Assembly (NCBI GenBank): GCA_022509025.1 | Contig: JAFLUB010000007.1 | Coordinates: 1 to 64,000, forward strand | DNA length: 64,000 nt | Source: Oscillospiraceae bacterium | GTDB lineage: Bacteria; Bacillota; Clostridia; UBA1381 | Direction: 5' to 3' | Shown here: positions 43,884-53,439 of the stretch, in pieces | Position numbering within the stretch: the stretch's first letter is position 1 | Layout: each line of letters opens with the position of its first letter | Translations under genes and position numbers: made by a program | Notes under the pieces: model-generated | What the model saw: the letters and a program-made list of their open reading frames with translations, nothing else | Databases searched by the model: none | Told to the model about the DNA's origin: nothing

Positions 43884-45843
43884 ATATTGCGGAAAGAACC
43901 TGCCTGATACTAACGCATTTTGTACGTACTGCGGAAGACCCACAGGGATTCAACCGCAGAATGAGCTTTCCTATTGGGTGGCTTTAGCACGCGAAGGTAA
44001 TCAACAGGCAATATCAGTACTGTATGAGAAAACCTACAGTAAGGTCTTTTATACCGTAAAATCTTCAATTAAGGACGAGGACGTGGTATTGGATATTTTG
44101 CAAGACGCTTATATAAAGGCGTTCACGCATCTTAACACATTTGCAGGAAATGAAAATTTTCTTGCATGGGTAAAGCAAATTGCCGCGAATACGGCACGTG
44201 ATTGGCTGAAAAAGAAAAGACCTCAGCTATTCTCTGAGATGACATCAAGCGATGAACAGGACACACCGCCGGAAGAGCTTTTCGCGGATGAACGAAACGA
44301 CTACATACCTGAACATGTCATTGATCAAAACGAAACAAAACGGCTTATTCGCGAAATAATCGACGACCTGCCGGATGATCAGCGCGCAGTAATCGGTATG
44401 TACTATTATGAAGAAATGTCGATAAAAGAAATCTCTGCGGCTATGGAGTCCACTGAAAGCGCAGTCAAAAGCAGGTTGATGTATGGCCGGAAAAAGATTG
44501 AAAAGAAGGTGCGCGAACTGGAAAAGAGAGGTACAAAGCTGTACGGTCTCGCTCCTATTCCTTTCCTGTTACTACTATTCCGCAATCAGGACGCATCCGC
44601 ATCCGAACTTGCAAACAGTCAGATACTTCAAAGAGTACTGGAAAATGCACCAAGCATAGGCAGAACGGCATTTCCGACAGCCGGAACGCAAGCGGGAGCA
44701 TCAGTCGGAACACAAGCGGGAACCACTGCATCAGTTGTTGGTACGCTTGGAACAGCAAAGATTGTGTTAATCTCAATAATTGCCGCAGTGGCTATCGGGT
44801 CAGGCATTTTTGGAGCAACGTGGTTTAGGTCATATAGCAACAATCATCAAAACGATGCTGTTATGGAAACCAACACTGAAAACAGTATGGAAACCGTTGA
44901 ACCCGCAGCTGAGACATCACCTGTTGACGAGGCTCTGGAGCAGTATCGTATCATTATAAATAATGCTTCGTCATACCGGTATAACCCTTACGACGACCCG
45001 AATATCAACGAAAAATACAGGTATGCGCTGGTACAGATGCAGACCGAAGATACAGTTCCCACACTGCTTCTGGAACAGGAAACTTCCGACCATATGTATT
45101 ATATGCGCGCGTTTAAATATGATCCGGACAGTAAAACGGTACACCAGCCGCCGGAGAATCTTATGGAAGGCGTTGCATCGTCAGGCGGTTACCGCGGCGG
45201 TATCGCTATGGCGGGGGATGGAAGAGGTATTATAGAGATGGATGGATCAAGCCAGGGCATGGCAATATTTTACCGCGCGGTGTTAAATGGTGATTCACTT
45301 GTTAAAACAAAGGAATGGGAAGGCAATATCTTCCAGACGGATCCTAATATTCCTACTGTAGATATTGACTGGCATGACATCGGAGATTTATCTGCTTTGG
45401 GTAGTTTACCGGCAACGTCGTCTGATTCCGGAGCGGCCGGCGCAGAAGCAGCGGTTCCAGCTGCAGCTCCTGCGGCTATTCCGACCGACGGCGACAGAAT
45501 TGTGCTTACCGGAACGGTAGGATTATACACCTATGATGAGGTTCTCTCCCTGCAGGGAATATCAGATCCGAATGCTTCCGTACCGGCGCAATATAAAAGT
45601 AAAAATCCTATCAGACTGATTGTTCTTGACACACCGCAAACTATTGAAGCGACAAATGGTGACGGAGACGGTCTCAGAAGCGGAGTAGCCTCAATGATAG
45701 ATGTTTCCCACGCCGGCGGTCTTGAGCAATATGACGGACAGCATGTAATATTCAGTATAGACACTAACCATACAGGTTGGCCCAGCGACACAAGTCTGCC
45801 TTTGGGAGAGCCGGGTACGAGTGATATTCATATATTAAATTAA
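43873..45843 (+). CDS. Membrane-tethered ECF-type sigma factor with zinc ribbon and sensor domain
   Basis: A 656-residue fusion. Residues 1-22 form a zinc ribbon (CKYCGK, CTYCGR). About 40-115 are sigma region 2 (DEDVVLDILQDAYIKAFTHL, FLAWVKQIAANTARDWLKK) and 155-212 sigma region 4 (LPDDQRAVIGMYYYEEMSIK, TESAVKSRLMYGRKKI). About 294-318 form a transmembrane helix (AKIVLISIIAAVAIGSGIFG). 320-656 are an exported domain, Pro/Ala-rich in part, of unknown family. The sigma part should start transcription at GCAACC/CGTT-like promoters, and the outer domain may sense an envelope signal in place of a separate anti-sigma factor. GGGGG lies before ATG. Confidence 0.85.
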   Translation: MYCKYCGKNLPDTNAFCTYCGRPTGIQPQNELSYWVALAREGNQQAISVLYEKTYSKVFYTVKSSIKDEDVVLDILQDAYIKAFTHLNTFAGNENFLAWVKQIAANTARDWLKKKRPQLFSEMTSSDEQDTPPEELFADERNDYIPEHVIDQNETKRLIREIIDDLPDDQRAVIGMYYYEEMSIKEISAAMESTESAVKSRLMYGRKKIEKKVRELEKRGTKLYGLAPIPFLLLLFRNQDASASELANSQILQRVLENAPSIGRTAFPTAGTQAGASVGTQAGTTASVVGTLGTAKIVLISIIAAVAIGSGIFGATWFRSYSNNHQNDAVMETNTENSMETVEPAAETSPVDEALEQYRIIINNASSYRYNPYDDPNINEKYRYALVQMQTEDTVPTLLLEQETSDHMYYMRAFKYDPDSKTVHQPPENLMEGVASSGGYRGGIAMAGDGRGIIEMDGSSQGMAIFYRAVLNGDSLVKTKEWEGNIFQTDPNIPTVDIDWHDIGDLSALGSLPATSSDSGAAGAEAAVPAAAPAAIPTDGDRIVLTGTVGLYTYDEVLSLQGISDPNASVPAQYKSKNPIRLIVLDTPQTIEATNGDGDGLRSGVASMIDVSHAGGLEQYDGQHVIFSIDTNHTGWPSDTSLPLGEPGTSDIHILN

Positions 45844-45902
45844 TGCTTAAAAAGTTTAATAAAAAATTATAATAGAAATAAATTTTCGGGAGGATGAAGA
45901 AA

Positions 45903-46663
45903 ATGAAAAAAGAATTAAAGGGATTTGCAATCGGGGTAACAGCGGCGGCGCTTGCTATGGGTAGTATGGCTTATGCAAAAACCGGTTCAGAAATGATTGA
46001 AGCCGCATACAACAACGTTAAAATCTATGTGGACGGTTTGCTGGTAAACCCGAAAGACGGAAACGGAAACACCGTTGAGCCGTTTATCTCCAACGGGACA
46101 ACATATCTTCCTGTCAGAGCAGTGGCTGACGCACTCGGCAAGGAAGTAAACTGGGACCAGGAGACGAGCAGTGTTATCCTCGGCAACAAAAATTATGACT
46201 GGCTCGACCAGATGGATTTTCGGATTCAAATATGACTGGTAATATAAATAAATTTTATGCAATCCCTTCGAAAACACGGCTATCTGATGATACAATATGT
46301 AACAGAGGATTACAATTTGTTATTGACGATGACTCTGCAATCAAAAATAGCGATGGCACAAAAGACTGTTATGTTGATATTTCATATTCGCTTAACAACC
46401 AATATGACAGCTTTGAGGGTATAATATCAGCGATTGAAGATGCGTATGATAAGAAAGATACTGCGATTATAAGTATATACGGAGATGATGAATTGCTATA
46501 TTCATCACCGATAATATCAAGGGGAATGAAATCAACAGATTTTAAAATTGATGTTTCAGGAGTTGATGTGTTAAAAATACACACAGCTTGTTACAATCCC
46601 GACTATCCATATTCATATTATATAAAGCCCTGTATTGCCGAAGCGAGATTATTAAAAAAATAA
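45903..46663 (+). pseudogene. Stalk-domain (copper amine oxidase N-like) exported protein, frameshifted
   Basis: The first frame has a signal peptide (FAIGVTAAALAMGSMAYAKT) and a stalk domain of the copper-amine-oxidase N-terminal type (VKIYVDGLLVNPK, GTTYLPVRAVADALGKEVNW), then stops at 46235. The next frame continues with DSNMTGNINKFYAIPSKTRL and about 140 residues of a beta-sandwich-like module (DCYVDISYSLNNQYDS, DFKIDVSGVDVLKIHT), to 46663. One extra T in the four-T run near 46217 would join them into one protein of about 250 residues. It may be a true pseudogene, phase-variable or a sequencing error. ATG 45903 is chosen because GGGAGG abuts the earlier ATG 45894. Confidence 0.75.
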
Positions 46664-46694
46664 GTAATTGATAATATTATTTTACCGACTCTAT

Positions 46695-46733
46695 GGAAAA
46701 ACCGCTTAAACGAAGGTTTTGGCGGTTTTCGAT
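46695..46733 (+). terminator. Terminator after the stalk-domain gene
   Basis: GAAAAACCGC and GCGGTTTTC pair around a 16-base loop and are followed by a short T-run. Confidence 0.65.
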
Positions 46734-46772
46734 TTTATGCGGCTTTATTTATATATAAACCCGCTTTTTCTA

Positions 46773-46801
46773 TTGAAAAAGACAAAAAAGTATACTATAA
46801 T
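46773..46801 (+). promoter_or_regulatory. Promoter for the GGDEF regulator
   Basis: TTGAAA and TATAAT are separated by 17 bases, with a leader of about 42 bases. Confidence 0.75.
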
Positions 46802-46849
46802 GATAATATTCTTACGGTGTATATCAATACAAAGGAGCATGTTTAAATC

Positions 46850-48241
46850 ATGAAAACAATACTTGTGGTAGACGATAACGAACTTAATCTTTCCACTGCA
46901 GAAAAAATACTCAGCGACAAATATAAGGTTGTTCCTGTTATGAATGGACAACAGGCGCTTACATATCTGGAAAATGGAGAATGTGATATAATTCTGCTGG
47001 ATATCAATATGCCGGATATGGACGGTTTTGAGGCTCTCAGAAGAATACGCGCCATCGGGCAATACGCCGGTATACCTGTGATTTTCCTTACTGAGGATAT
47101 CAATGCCGAGACTGAAATGGGCTGTTTTAATGAAGAGGCGGCAGATTTTATCGCAAAACCATTTGTTCCCCATGTTATGCTGTCAAGGATAAGCAGGATT
47201 CTTGAGCTTGAGGATTTGAGACACTCTCTTATGAATATGCTTGAGGAAAAGACCCGCGAGGTTTGGGATATAAAGAGCAAGGCGCGCCAGGACGTTCTTA
47301 CGGAACTATGGAACAGGGCGCACACTGAAGAAATGGTAAACAGCTTGATAGAAGCCGGAACACACGGTGCTCTGATGATGATAGACATTGATAATTTCAA
47401 GTCTATAAATGATAATTACGGTCATATCGCAGGCGACCGTACTTTGAAAATGTTTGCCGACACACTGCGAAAATTCTCCGCTGACGGAGATGTTCTTTGC
47501 CGTATCGGCGGCGATGAATTCATAGTGTTTGTGAAAGATGTGACCTCAAAGGAGGAGCTTAGCAAGCGCGCGTCAGATATGATATCTGACATATGCAACA
47601 AAATTAAAGAATCTGAATTTGAAACGAACAACTCAATTTCTATCGGCATTGCCCAGACTCCGGAGGACGGAACTGAATTCACTAAGCTTTATAACTCCGC
47701 TGACAAAGCGCTTTATTACGTTAAGCAGAACGGTAAAAATTCCTATCACTTTTTCAGCGATAAAATTCAGGCGGAAAACAGCCGCAGCGGAAGAACTGTT
47801 GACCTTAAATATTTGCAGGATTTGATGAGCCGCGCGGATACGGGTTCAGGAGCTTATCAGCTTGATTTTGAAAGCTTCCACCATGTATATAATTTTATAC
47901 GCCGGTTTATTGACCGCAGCAACAATGATGTTCAAACCGTGCTTTTCACGGTAAGTGAAAACCCGGACGCGGAGCTTGACGCGGCGGAAACAGAATTTGC
48001 TCTCGAACTCCTTGAAAAGGCCATATACACTTCCCTGCGCCGTTCGGATGTATCAACCAGATATTCAAGCAAGCAGCTCATAGTTATTCTTATGGATGCA
48101 AACAATGAAAATGGCGATAAAGTAGCAGAACGTATTATGGAAAACTTCAACAAACTATATACCGGCGGAAAAATCCATATTGACTACGGCATAGCGCGTA
48201 TGGACAGCGGCGGTATAATCGGGAAAAATAAAAAAGATTAA
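46850..48241 (+). CDS. Response regulator with GGDEF domain (diguanylate cyclase)
   Basis: A 463-residue protein. The receiver domain (1-125) has acidic D8/D9, phosphoacceptor D51, T81 and K103. A coiled linker (about 120-148) leads into a GGDEF domain with an intact GGDEF at 220-224 and substrate-binding DIDNFKSINDNYGH. The product-inhibition RxxD site is changed to ADGD, so feedback by c-di-GMP is probably lost. Residues about 320-455 form a further domain with cyclase-like strands but no active motif. Its partner HD-GYP regulator lies convergently 360 bases downstream. Confidence 0.92.
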   Translation: MKTILVVDDNELNLSTAEKILSDKYKVVPVMNGQQALTYLENGECDIILLDINMPDMDGFEALRRIRAIGQYAGIPVIFLTEDINAETEMGCFNEEAADFIAKPFVPHVMLSRISRILELEDLRHSLMNMLEEKTREVWDIKSKARQDVLTELWNRAHTEEMVNSLIEAGTHGALMMIDIDNFKSINDNYGHIAGDRTLKMFADTLRKFSADGDVLCRIGGDEFIVFVKDVTSKEELSKRASDMISDICNKIKESEFETNNSISIGIAQTPEDGTEFTKLYNSADKALYYVKQNGKNSYHFFSDKIQAENSRSGRTVDLKYLQDLMSRADTGSGAYQLDFESFHHVYNFIRRFIDRSNNDVQTVLFTVSENPDAELDAAETEFALELLEKAIYTSLRRSDVSTRYSSKQLIVILMDANNENGDKVAERIMENFNKLYTGGKIHIDYGIARMDSGGIIGKNKKD

Positions 48242-48590
48242 AAGGGGGTGTTGTGTTAAGCAACACCCCCTTTTGGGCTGAATGAATTTAGATGCAGAAC
48301 GGACGAAACGAAGCATAATGCGGGAAATCCCGCATTATGCCTTGCCCGAAGTCGTACCGTGACGGTTTTGCTTTTAGCAAAACTCGCCTGTGGCGACTAT
48401 CGGCTGTAAGCCGATAGCGTCAGCGTACGTCGAGTGGTGAGTTTCGTTCGTAATAGAAAGGCATAGAAACGAAGAATTTCGCAAAATATTGCGAAATTCC
48501 ACATTAAGAACTATTTAAAATTATCTAAAAATTCAGGCTTTATGCTGATTCAATGCCTTTCTATGGTCTGCGCTAAATTGGGCAGCCCCT
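48241..48590 (+). repeat. R1 MITE-like repeat, copy B (long form)
   Basis: The hairpin GGGGGTGTTG/CAACACCCCC at the start can also serve as the terminator of the GGDEF gene. The left end GGGCTGAATGAATTTAG and the right end CTAAATTGGGCAGCCC are imperfect inverted repeats. The interior is modular: CATAATGCGGG/CCCGCATTATG, an ATCGGCTGTAAGCCGAT stem, AAACTCGCC/GGTGAGTTT, and ATTTCGCAAAATATTGCGAAAT. It fills the gap between two convergent genes. Confidence 0.85.
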
Positions 48591-48599
48591 TATTTTAGT

Positions 48600-50117
48600 T
48601 TATTCGCAATCCGTTATTATACCCATTACTCCTGTTTTCTTCTGAGGATTGGTATCTGACCATACGACACGGCATATAAGACAGTATTTTTTCTTTTCAC
48701 CGCCAACATTAAATTCACATTCATACGTAAAATCAGGTTTTTCGGAAGTTGCGGCTGAAACCGCATGTATCATTCCATTTATATTATCCTCTCCGAAAAT
48801 GCTCTTGACCTTCTCATTTTTTCTCGGATGCATAATCGCGTCGCTTGTACCAAACATTTTTGCCGTCTGCTGAGAAAGCATAAGCATTGACGGATCGCCT
48901 GTATATTCAAAGCGCATCTCACGCGTTACAGATGCAAAAAATTCGTACTTTTCTCTTTCATGCTCCATGATACGCAAGGTTCTCTCCGATGCAGATAAAT
49001 CATCATACTGCTTCATTTCCTCAAGAATACCGTTTAACTTATTACGTCCGCTACTCTTATCAAGGATAGAATTAACATGAAGTTCATCACGGATAGTGTC
49101 GGCAGCCTCTTTGAGACATTCAAGAAGCAGCGGATTAAACGCGCCGCACTCACCGTTCAGAATCATTTCCATAGCCTTCTCATGTGAGTATGCTTTTTTG
49201 TATACTCTCTCGCTCGTCAACGCGTCATAAACGTCCGCAATGGACACAATCTGAGCTGAAATGGGTATTTCATCACCCTTTAATCCGTCCGGATATCCCC
49301 TGCCGTCATAGCGTTCATGGTGGTATCGGCATATTTCATATGCGACTTTTATAAGAGGTTCATTCTTATATTCAGTAAGTTCATCCAGCATAGTCGCGCC
49401 GAGCATTGAATGCGTCTTCATTACTGCGAATTCTTCATCGGTAAATCTGCCCGGCTTATTGAGTACCTTACCCGGGATTCCGATTTTACCTATATCATGC
49501 AGCGCGGACGCCATACTGATAAGAGAAATATCTGAGCTCTTGAGATGGTATTTATCCGTCTTATGCACAAGAACATTCAGAAGAATTTCTGTAATGGTCT
49601 GAACGTGCAGTACGTGCATACCGCTTTCTCCGTTACGGAATTCAACTATGTGGCTCAGAATTGAAATCATGAGATTATTGCTTTTTTCCTTCTCATAAAT
49701 CTGATCGGATACCATTCCGACGAGCCGCTTATTTTTCGCGTAGAGCATGATAGTGTTCATAACTCTCGTATGTACTATACGCGCGTCAAACGGACGGCTG
49801 ATATAATCCGACACACCTAAATCATAAGCGCGCTCTATATAGGTCGGAGTTGTTTCCGCTGAAATCATAATCACCGGAATATCTTCAATCAGCTTATACT
49901 TATTCATCACAGCCAGCACTTCAAAGCCGTCCATATTAGGCATTACTATATCCAGAAGCAATAGCGACAGCTCTGCGCCATACTGTTTCAGAACAGCCAC
50001 CGCCTCCGCGCCGTCTTGCACTTCTATTATTTCAAACTCATTTTCGAGCATCTGGGCTAGAATCGCCCTGTTCATTTCCGAGTCGTCAGCAATCAGAATC
50101 TTCTGTCTGTTCGGCAT
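48600..50117 (-). CDS. Response regulator with HD-GYP domain (c-di-GMP phosphodiesterase)
   Basis: A 505-residue protein. The receiver domain (1-125) has D11/D12 and phosphoacceptor D56, but the conserved Lys of the KP pair is Arg (ISRPF). The HD-GYP domain (about 150-340) has ALHDIGKIGIP, HHERYDGRGYPDG and IVSIADVYDAL, complete for metal binding and catalysis. A C-terminal segment (about 380-505) resembles a PAS-like sensory fold. It should hydrolyse c-di-GMP, opposing the GGDEF regulator that points towards it. Confidence 0.93.
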   Translation of the reverse strand: MPNRQKILIADDSEMNRAILAQMLENEFEIIEVQDGAEAVAVLKQYGAELSLLLLDIVMPNMDGFEVLAVMNKYKLIEDIPVIMISAETTPTYIERAYDLGVSDYISRPFDARIVHTRVMNTIMLYAKNKRLVGMVSDQIYEKEKSNNLMISILSHIVEFRNGESGMHVLHVQTITEILLNVLVHKTDKYHLKSSDISLISMASALHDIGKIGIPGKVLNKPGRFTDEEFAVMKTHSMLGATMLDELTEYKNEPLIKVAYEICRYHHERYDGRGYPDGLKGDEIPISAQIVSIADVYDALTSERVYKKAYSHEKAMEMILNGECGAFNPLLLECLKEAADTIRDELHVNSILDKSSGRNKLNGILEEMKQYDDLSASERTLRIMEHEREKYEFFASVTREMRFEYTGDPSMLMLSQQTAKMFGTSDAIMHPRKNEKVKSIFGEDNINGMIHAVSAATSEKPDFTYECEFNVGGEKKKYCLICRVVWSDTNPQKKTGVMGIITDCE

Positions 50118-50229
50118 GTTTTCCCCTCCGAATCTTGTTCTATACAGTAATTATACAACAAATCCTTTTAAATATCAACAGAAATTTTCGAGAAAAAAAT
50201 AGACCGCCGCGTTAAGGAACAGCCACAAT

Positions 50230-50346
50230 GGGCTGATTGGATTTAGATGCAGAACGGACAAAACTCACCCGACGGCGTACGAGTGTACTCCGAGTGGTGA
50301 GTTTTGTTCGTAGTTTTAACGGTCTGCGCTAAATCCGGCAGTCCCA
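50230..50346 (+). repeat. R1 MITE-like repeat, copy C (short form)
   Basis: Left end GGGCTGATTGGATTTAGATG, right end CTAAATCCGGCAGTCCC. The interior keeps only the AAACTCACC/GGTGAGTTT stem with GGCGTACGAGTG in the loop, a subset of the modules in copy B. It lies upstream of the HD-GYP gene and abuts the GNAT stop codon. Confidence 0.8.
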
Positions 50347-50844
50347 TCAACAATCCTTCTTTTGATACTCCTTAATAAGCAGCGCGCGCGGATATCCGCG
50401 CGACTTGTCTACTGAGTCTATGTAGAACCCACGTCCGTAATAGAACCTTATAAGCGGCGTTATTTTTGAGCCTGTATGAAGTGTGATTTGGCTCACACCC
50501 TTTTTTATCATAATCCTGTCCACGAGATTCATTATCGATTTACCTATACCGTTGTTCTGGCTTGTCACCTTAACGGCAAATCGCGACAGATACGCGGTTT
50601 TATCGGGAAACACCTCCACTCTCACGCTGCCTACCGGCTCGCCGTCGGAAAGCGCGAGAAGAACAACCTTTGTGTCTATATCCTTTTTCACATCATTATA
50701 TGATTCATCAAGAGCCGCCAGCTTCTGAACTCCGGACATCTGCTGATATTTCACAAATGCCTCACGGGTTATATTCATTATTGCCGGTATGTCATCATAA
50801 TTTGCCAGACGCACCTGAAACAGCGACTGATAATCGTTTTCCAT
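50347..50844 (-). CDS. GNAT family N-acetyltransferase
   Basis: A 165-residue acetyl-CoA-dependent transferase. VRLANYDDIPAIMNITREAF is the N-terminal strand-helix, and SQNNGIGKSIMNLV the acetyl-CoA pyrophosphate loop; RFYYGRGFYIDSV is motif B. The acceptor is unknown. ATG 50844 follows AAAGGAAGTG; twelve residues upstream are excluded. Confidence 0.9.
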   Translation of the reverse strand: MENDYQSLFQVRLANYDDIPAIMNITREAFVKYQQMSGVQKLAALDESYNDVKKDIDTKVVLLALSDGEPVGSVRVEVFPDKTAYLSRFAVKVTSQNNGIGKSIMNLVDRIMIKKGVSQITLHTGSKITPLIRFYYGRGFYIDSVDKSRGYPRALLIKEYQKKDC

Positions 50845-50899
50845 TTTTACACTTCCTTTAGAAAATTGCAAATACAACAAATTGTTGTTTAGCAGTACA

Positions 50900-51118
50900 A
50901 TTTATTTGGGCGAACATGGTTCACCCCTACACCCCAAAATTAATGTCATCGATTATAGGAGAGCGCGAGGGGAACCCCTCGCGTGGTTATACGACGACAC
51001 GAGCGTCGGATAATATTAAAATTTAAAAAGTTTCTTCAGGAACTTTTTAAATTTCTCTGTTCCCGAATCAAATGAAAACAGAGTTTTCATTTGGCGTGCG
51101 CGGACGCGCGCACGCAGT
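50900..51118. repeat. Cluster of inverted repeats upstream of GNAT / downstream of argF
   Basis: Short palindromes in series: GGGCGAACATGGTTCACCC, GCGAGGGGAACCCCTCGC, ATTTAAAAAGTTTC/GGAACTTTTTAAAT and GCGTGCGCGGACGCGCGCACGC. The third can end transcription of argF. The GGGCGAACATGGTTCACCC motif with flanking CCTAC resembles a repeat widespread in clostridial genomes. Confidence 0.6.
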
Positions 51119-52036
51119 TTACTTCATCAATGTAACCATAACCGCTTTCTGCGCGTGAAGTCTGTTTTCCGCCTCGTCAAATATAACAGATTGCGGTCCG
51201 TCGATTACCTCCTCAGTCACCTCATAGCCCCTGTACGCAGGCAGACAGTGCATAAACACAGCATCGTCCGCGGCATGCTTAAACAACTCACCATTAACCT
51301 GATACGGCATAAATATTTTCTGTCTCTCCGCCTTTTCAGCCTCCTGACCCATTGAAACCCATGTGTCTGTATAAACAACATCGGCGTTCTTTATAGCCTC
51401 CACAGGGTCGTTTGTTATAATAAGCTCCTTACCGGACTTCTTAAAATCGTCCTTCGCATTCGCGACAACTTCACTGTCGCACTGATAATTGTCAGGCGTA
51501 GCAATAGCGCAGTCAAGCCCTGCCTTTGCGCATCCATACATAAGCGAGTGAGCCATGTTATTTCCATCGCCTATATACGCAAGCTTTAATCCCTCTAACC
51601 TGCCCTTATGCTCATAAGCCGTCATAAGATCCGCAAGCACCTGACACGGATGAAGCAAATCCGTAAGCGCATTGATAACTGGAATATCAGCATACTCCGC
51701 TAAATCAATAACATCCTGATGGTCAAATGTTCTTATCATTATACCGTCAAGAAATCTTTCCAGAACCTTTGCGGTATCATAAATTGTCTCACCGCGTCCG
51801 AGCTGAATATCATTTGAAGAAAGGAACAGCGGATAACCGCCAAGCTGAGTCATTCCGACCTCAAACGATACTCTGGTACGGGTCGATGATTTCGTGAAAA
51901 TCATACCGAGCGTCTTACCCTTTAAAATATGATGTTCAATTCCGCTTTTCTGCTCCTTTTTCAGCTTTATTCCCAGCTCCAGGAGGTCTTTTACCTCCTC
52001 ATTTGTTAAGTCGTGTAAACTGATTAAGTCCTTCAT
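51119..52036 (-). CDS. argF: Ornithine carbamoyltransferase
   Basis: A 305-residue enzyme making citrulline from ornithine and carbamoyl phosphate. STRTR (51-55) binds carbamoyl phosphate, LLHPCQVLADL is the HPCQ motif, and MHCLPAYRG holds the ornithine-binding Cys. It lies 38 bases after argD, giving a small argDF operon; the other arginine genes are elsewhere. Confidence 0.97.
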   Translation of the reverse strand: MKDLISLHDLTNEEVKDLLELGIKLKKEQKSGIEHHILKGKTLGMIFTKSSTRTRVSFEVGMTQLGGYPLFLSSNDIQLGRGETIYDTAKVLERFLDGIMIRTFDHQDVIDLAEYADIPVINALTDLLHPCQVLADLMTAYEHKGRLEGLKLAYIGDGNNMAHSLMYGCAKAGLDCAIATPDNYQCDSEVVANAKDDFKKSGKELIITNDPVEAIKNADVVYTDTWVSMGQEAEKAERQKIFMPYQVNGELFKHAADDAVFMHCLPAYRGYEVTEEVIDGPQSVIFDEAENRLHAQKAVMVTLMK

Positions 52037-52074
52037 AATTACAATAAACCCCTTTCAAAAAATCATCTGAGAAC

Positions 52075-53268
52075 TTATAGTTCTTTTAAAATATTTTCTA
52101 AGTTCTCAACGAATAAATCAATATCCTTTTCTTTTATAATCAGCGGAGGCGCGACTCTTATCGTGTTTCCGCCGCAAAGACTCGTTAAAAATCCCTTTTC
52201 AAACAAAGCGTTAAATACCGCTTTCGCAATTTCATCCTTAAGCTGTATACCTATAAGCAATCCGGCGCTTCTTATTTCGGTAATTTTTCCGCCGCTCTTT
52301 TCTTTGAGAGCGTTAAGCTTCCCGGCAAAATATTCGCCCATGCTTTTCGCGTTTTCCGGAAGTCCTTCCTTTTCATATATATCAAATACTGCAAGACCCG
52401 CCGCCGTTGAAAACGGATTTCCGCCGAAGGTTGTTCCGTGGTCGCCCGGCTCAAATGCGTCCGCCGCCTTTTTGCGCGCGCACACAGCGCCTATCGGTAT
52501 TCCGCCGCCCAAAGCCTTTGCGCAGGTGAATATATCAGGCTCAACGCCGTACATCTCGCTTGCGAAAAGATATCCGGTTCTGCCCATGCCTGTCTGCACC
52601 TCGTCGAATATCAGCATAATATCCTTTTCATCGCAAAGCTGTCTTATCTTTTCAACGTATTCCTTATCCATAGGATACACGCCGCTCTCACCCTGAATAA
52701 GCTCTATCATAATCGCGGCCGTATTGTCGGTTACCGCATTTTTGAGTTCCTCAAAATCGTTAGGCTTAACCTGTATAAAGCCGCGTGTGAGACCTCTGTA
52801 TGGTTTTTGATATTTTTCCTGTCCTGTTGCAGCGACAGTCGCGACAGTTCTGCCGTGGAATGACTTATCAAGCGATATTATCTCGTTCTTTTCCATTCCT
52901 TTTTTATAGTAATAAATCTTTGCAAGCTTAATCGCGCCCTCGTTTGCTTCCGCGCCGCTGTTGCAGAAAAATACTCTTTCGGCACAGCTAAGCTGCACCA
53001 TTTTTTGGGCAAGCTTTGCTTGATTTTCTATGTAATAGAGGCTTGAGGTGTGTATAACCTTATCAAGCTGATTTTTAAGTGCGGCGATGAAATCCTTATG
53101 TCCGTGACCTAAAGCGTTCACAGCAATACCGCCTAAAAAATCATAATACGTATTTCCCTTATCATCAAAAAGCTTCATTCCCTCGCCCTTTTCAAAGCAC
53201 ACCGGAAGTCTTGAACCAAAGGTATTCATATAATATTTTTTATCAAGCTGTATAATATCTTCAAGCAT
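52075..53268 (-). CDS. argD: Acetylornithine aminotransferase
   Basis: A 397-residue PLP enzyme of class III aminotransferases. SCAERVFFCNSGAEANEGAI and LIFDEVQTGMGRTGYLFASE are typical, with the PLP lysine in CAKALGGGIPIGAV. It converts N-acetylglutamate semialdehyde to N-acetylornithine and can also act in lysine synthesis. A good promoter precedes it. Confidence 0.96.
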   Translation of the reverse strand: MLEDIIQLDKKYYMNTFGSRLPVCFEKGEGMKLFDDKGNTYYDFLGGIAVNALGHGHKDFIAALKNQLDKVIHTSSLYYIENQAKLAQKMVQLSCAERVFFCNSGAEANEGAIKLAKIYYYKKGMEKNEIISLDKSFHGRTVATVAATGQEKYQKPYRGLTRGFIQVKPNDFEELKNAVTDNTAAIMIELIQGESGVYPMDKEYVEKIRQLCDEKDIMLIFDEVQTGMGRTGYLFASEMYGVEPDIFTCAKALGGGIPIGAVCARKKAADAFEPGDHGTTFGGNPFSTAAGLAVFDIYEKEGLPENAKSMGEYFAGKLNALKEKSGGKITEIRSAGLLIGIQLKDEIAKAVFNALFEKGFLTSLCGGNTIRVAPPLIIKEKDIDLFVENLENILKEL

Positions 53269-53300
53269 TACCTATTCCTCCAATTTGAAATATGTTATTG

Positions 53301-53329
53301 ATTATACTACTATCTGAATAAAAATGCAA
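53301..53329 (-). promoter_or_regulatory. Promoter for argDF
   Basis: On the minus strand TTGCAT and TATAAT are 17 bases apart, about 33 bases ahead of the argD ATG. No clear ARG box was found. Confidence 0.7.
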
Positions 53330-53371
53330 GAGTTTTTTTGAAAAACTTTAAATTCAGTACACTGCAATAAC

Positions 53372-53419
53372 AAAATACCGCATAAATATTCAACATAATG
53401 AATATTTATGCGGTATTTT
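53372..53419. terminator. Perfect 21-bp hairpin downstream of trxA
   Basis: AAAATACCGCATAAATATTCA and its exact complement flank a 6-base loop. It can end transcription from the hflX-trxA operon before argD. Confidence 0.8.
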
Positions 53420-53439
53420 GAATATTTTTTCATACTAAC

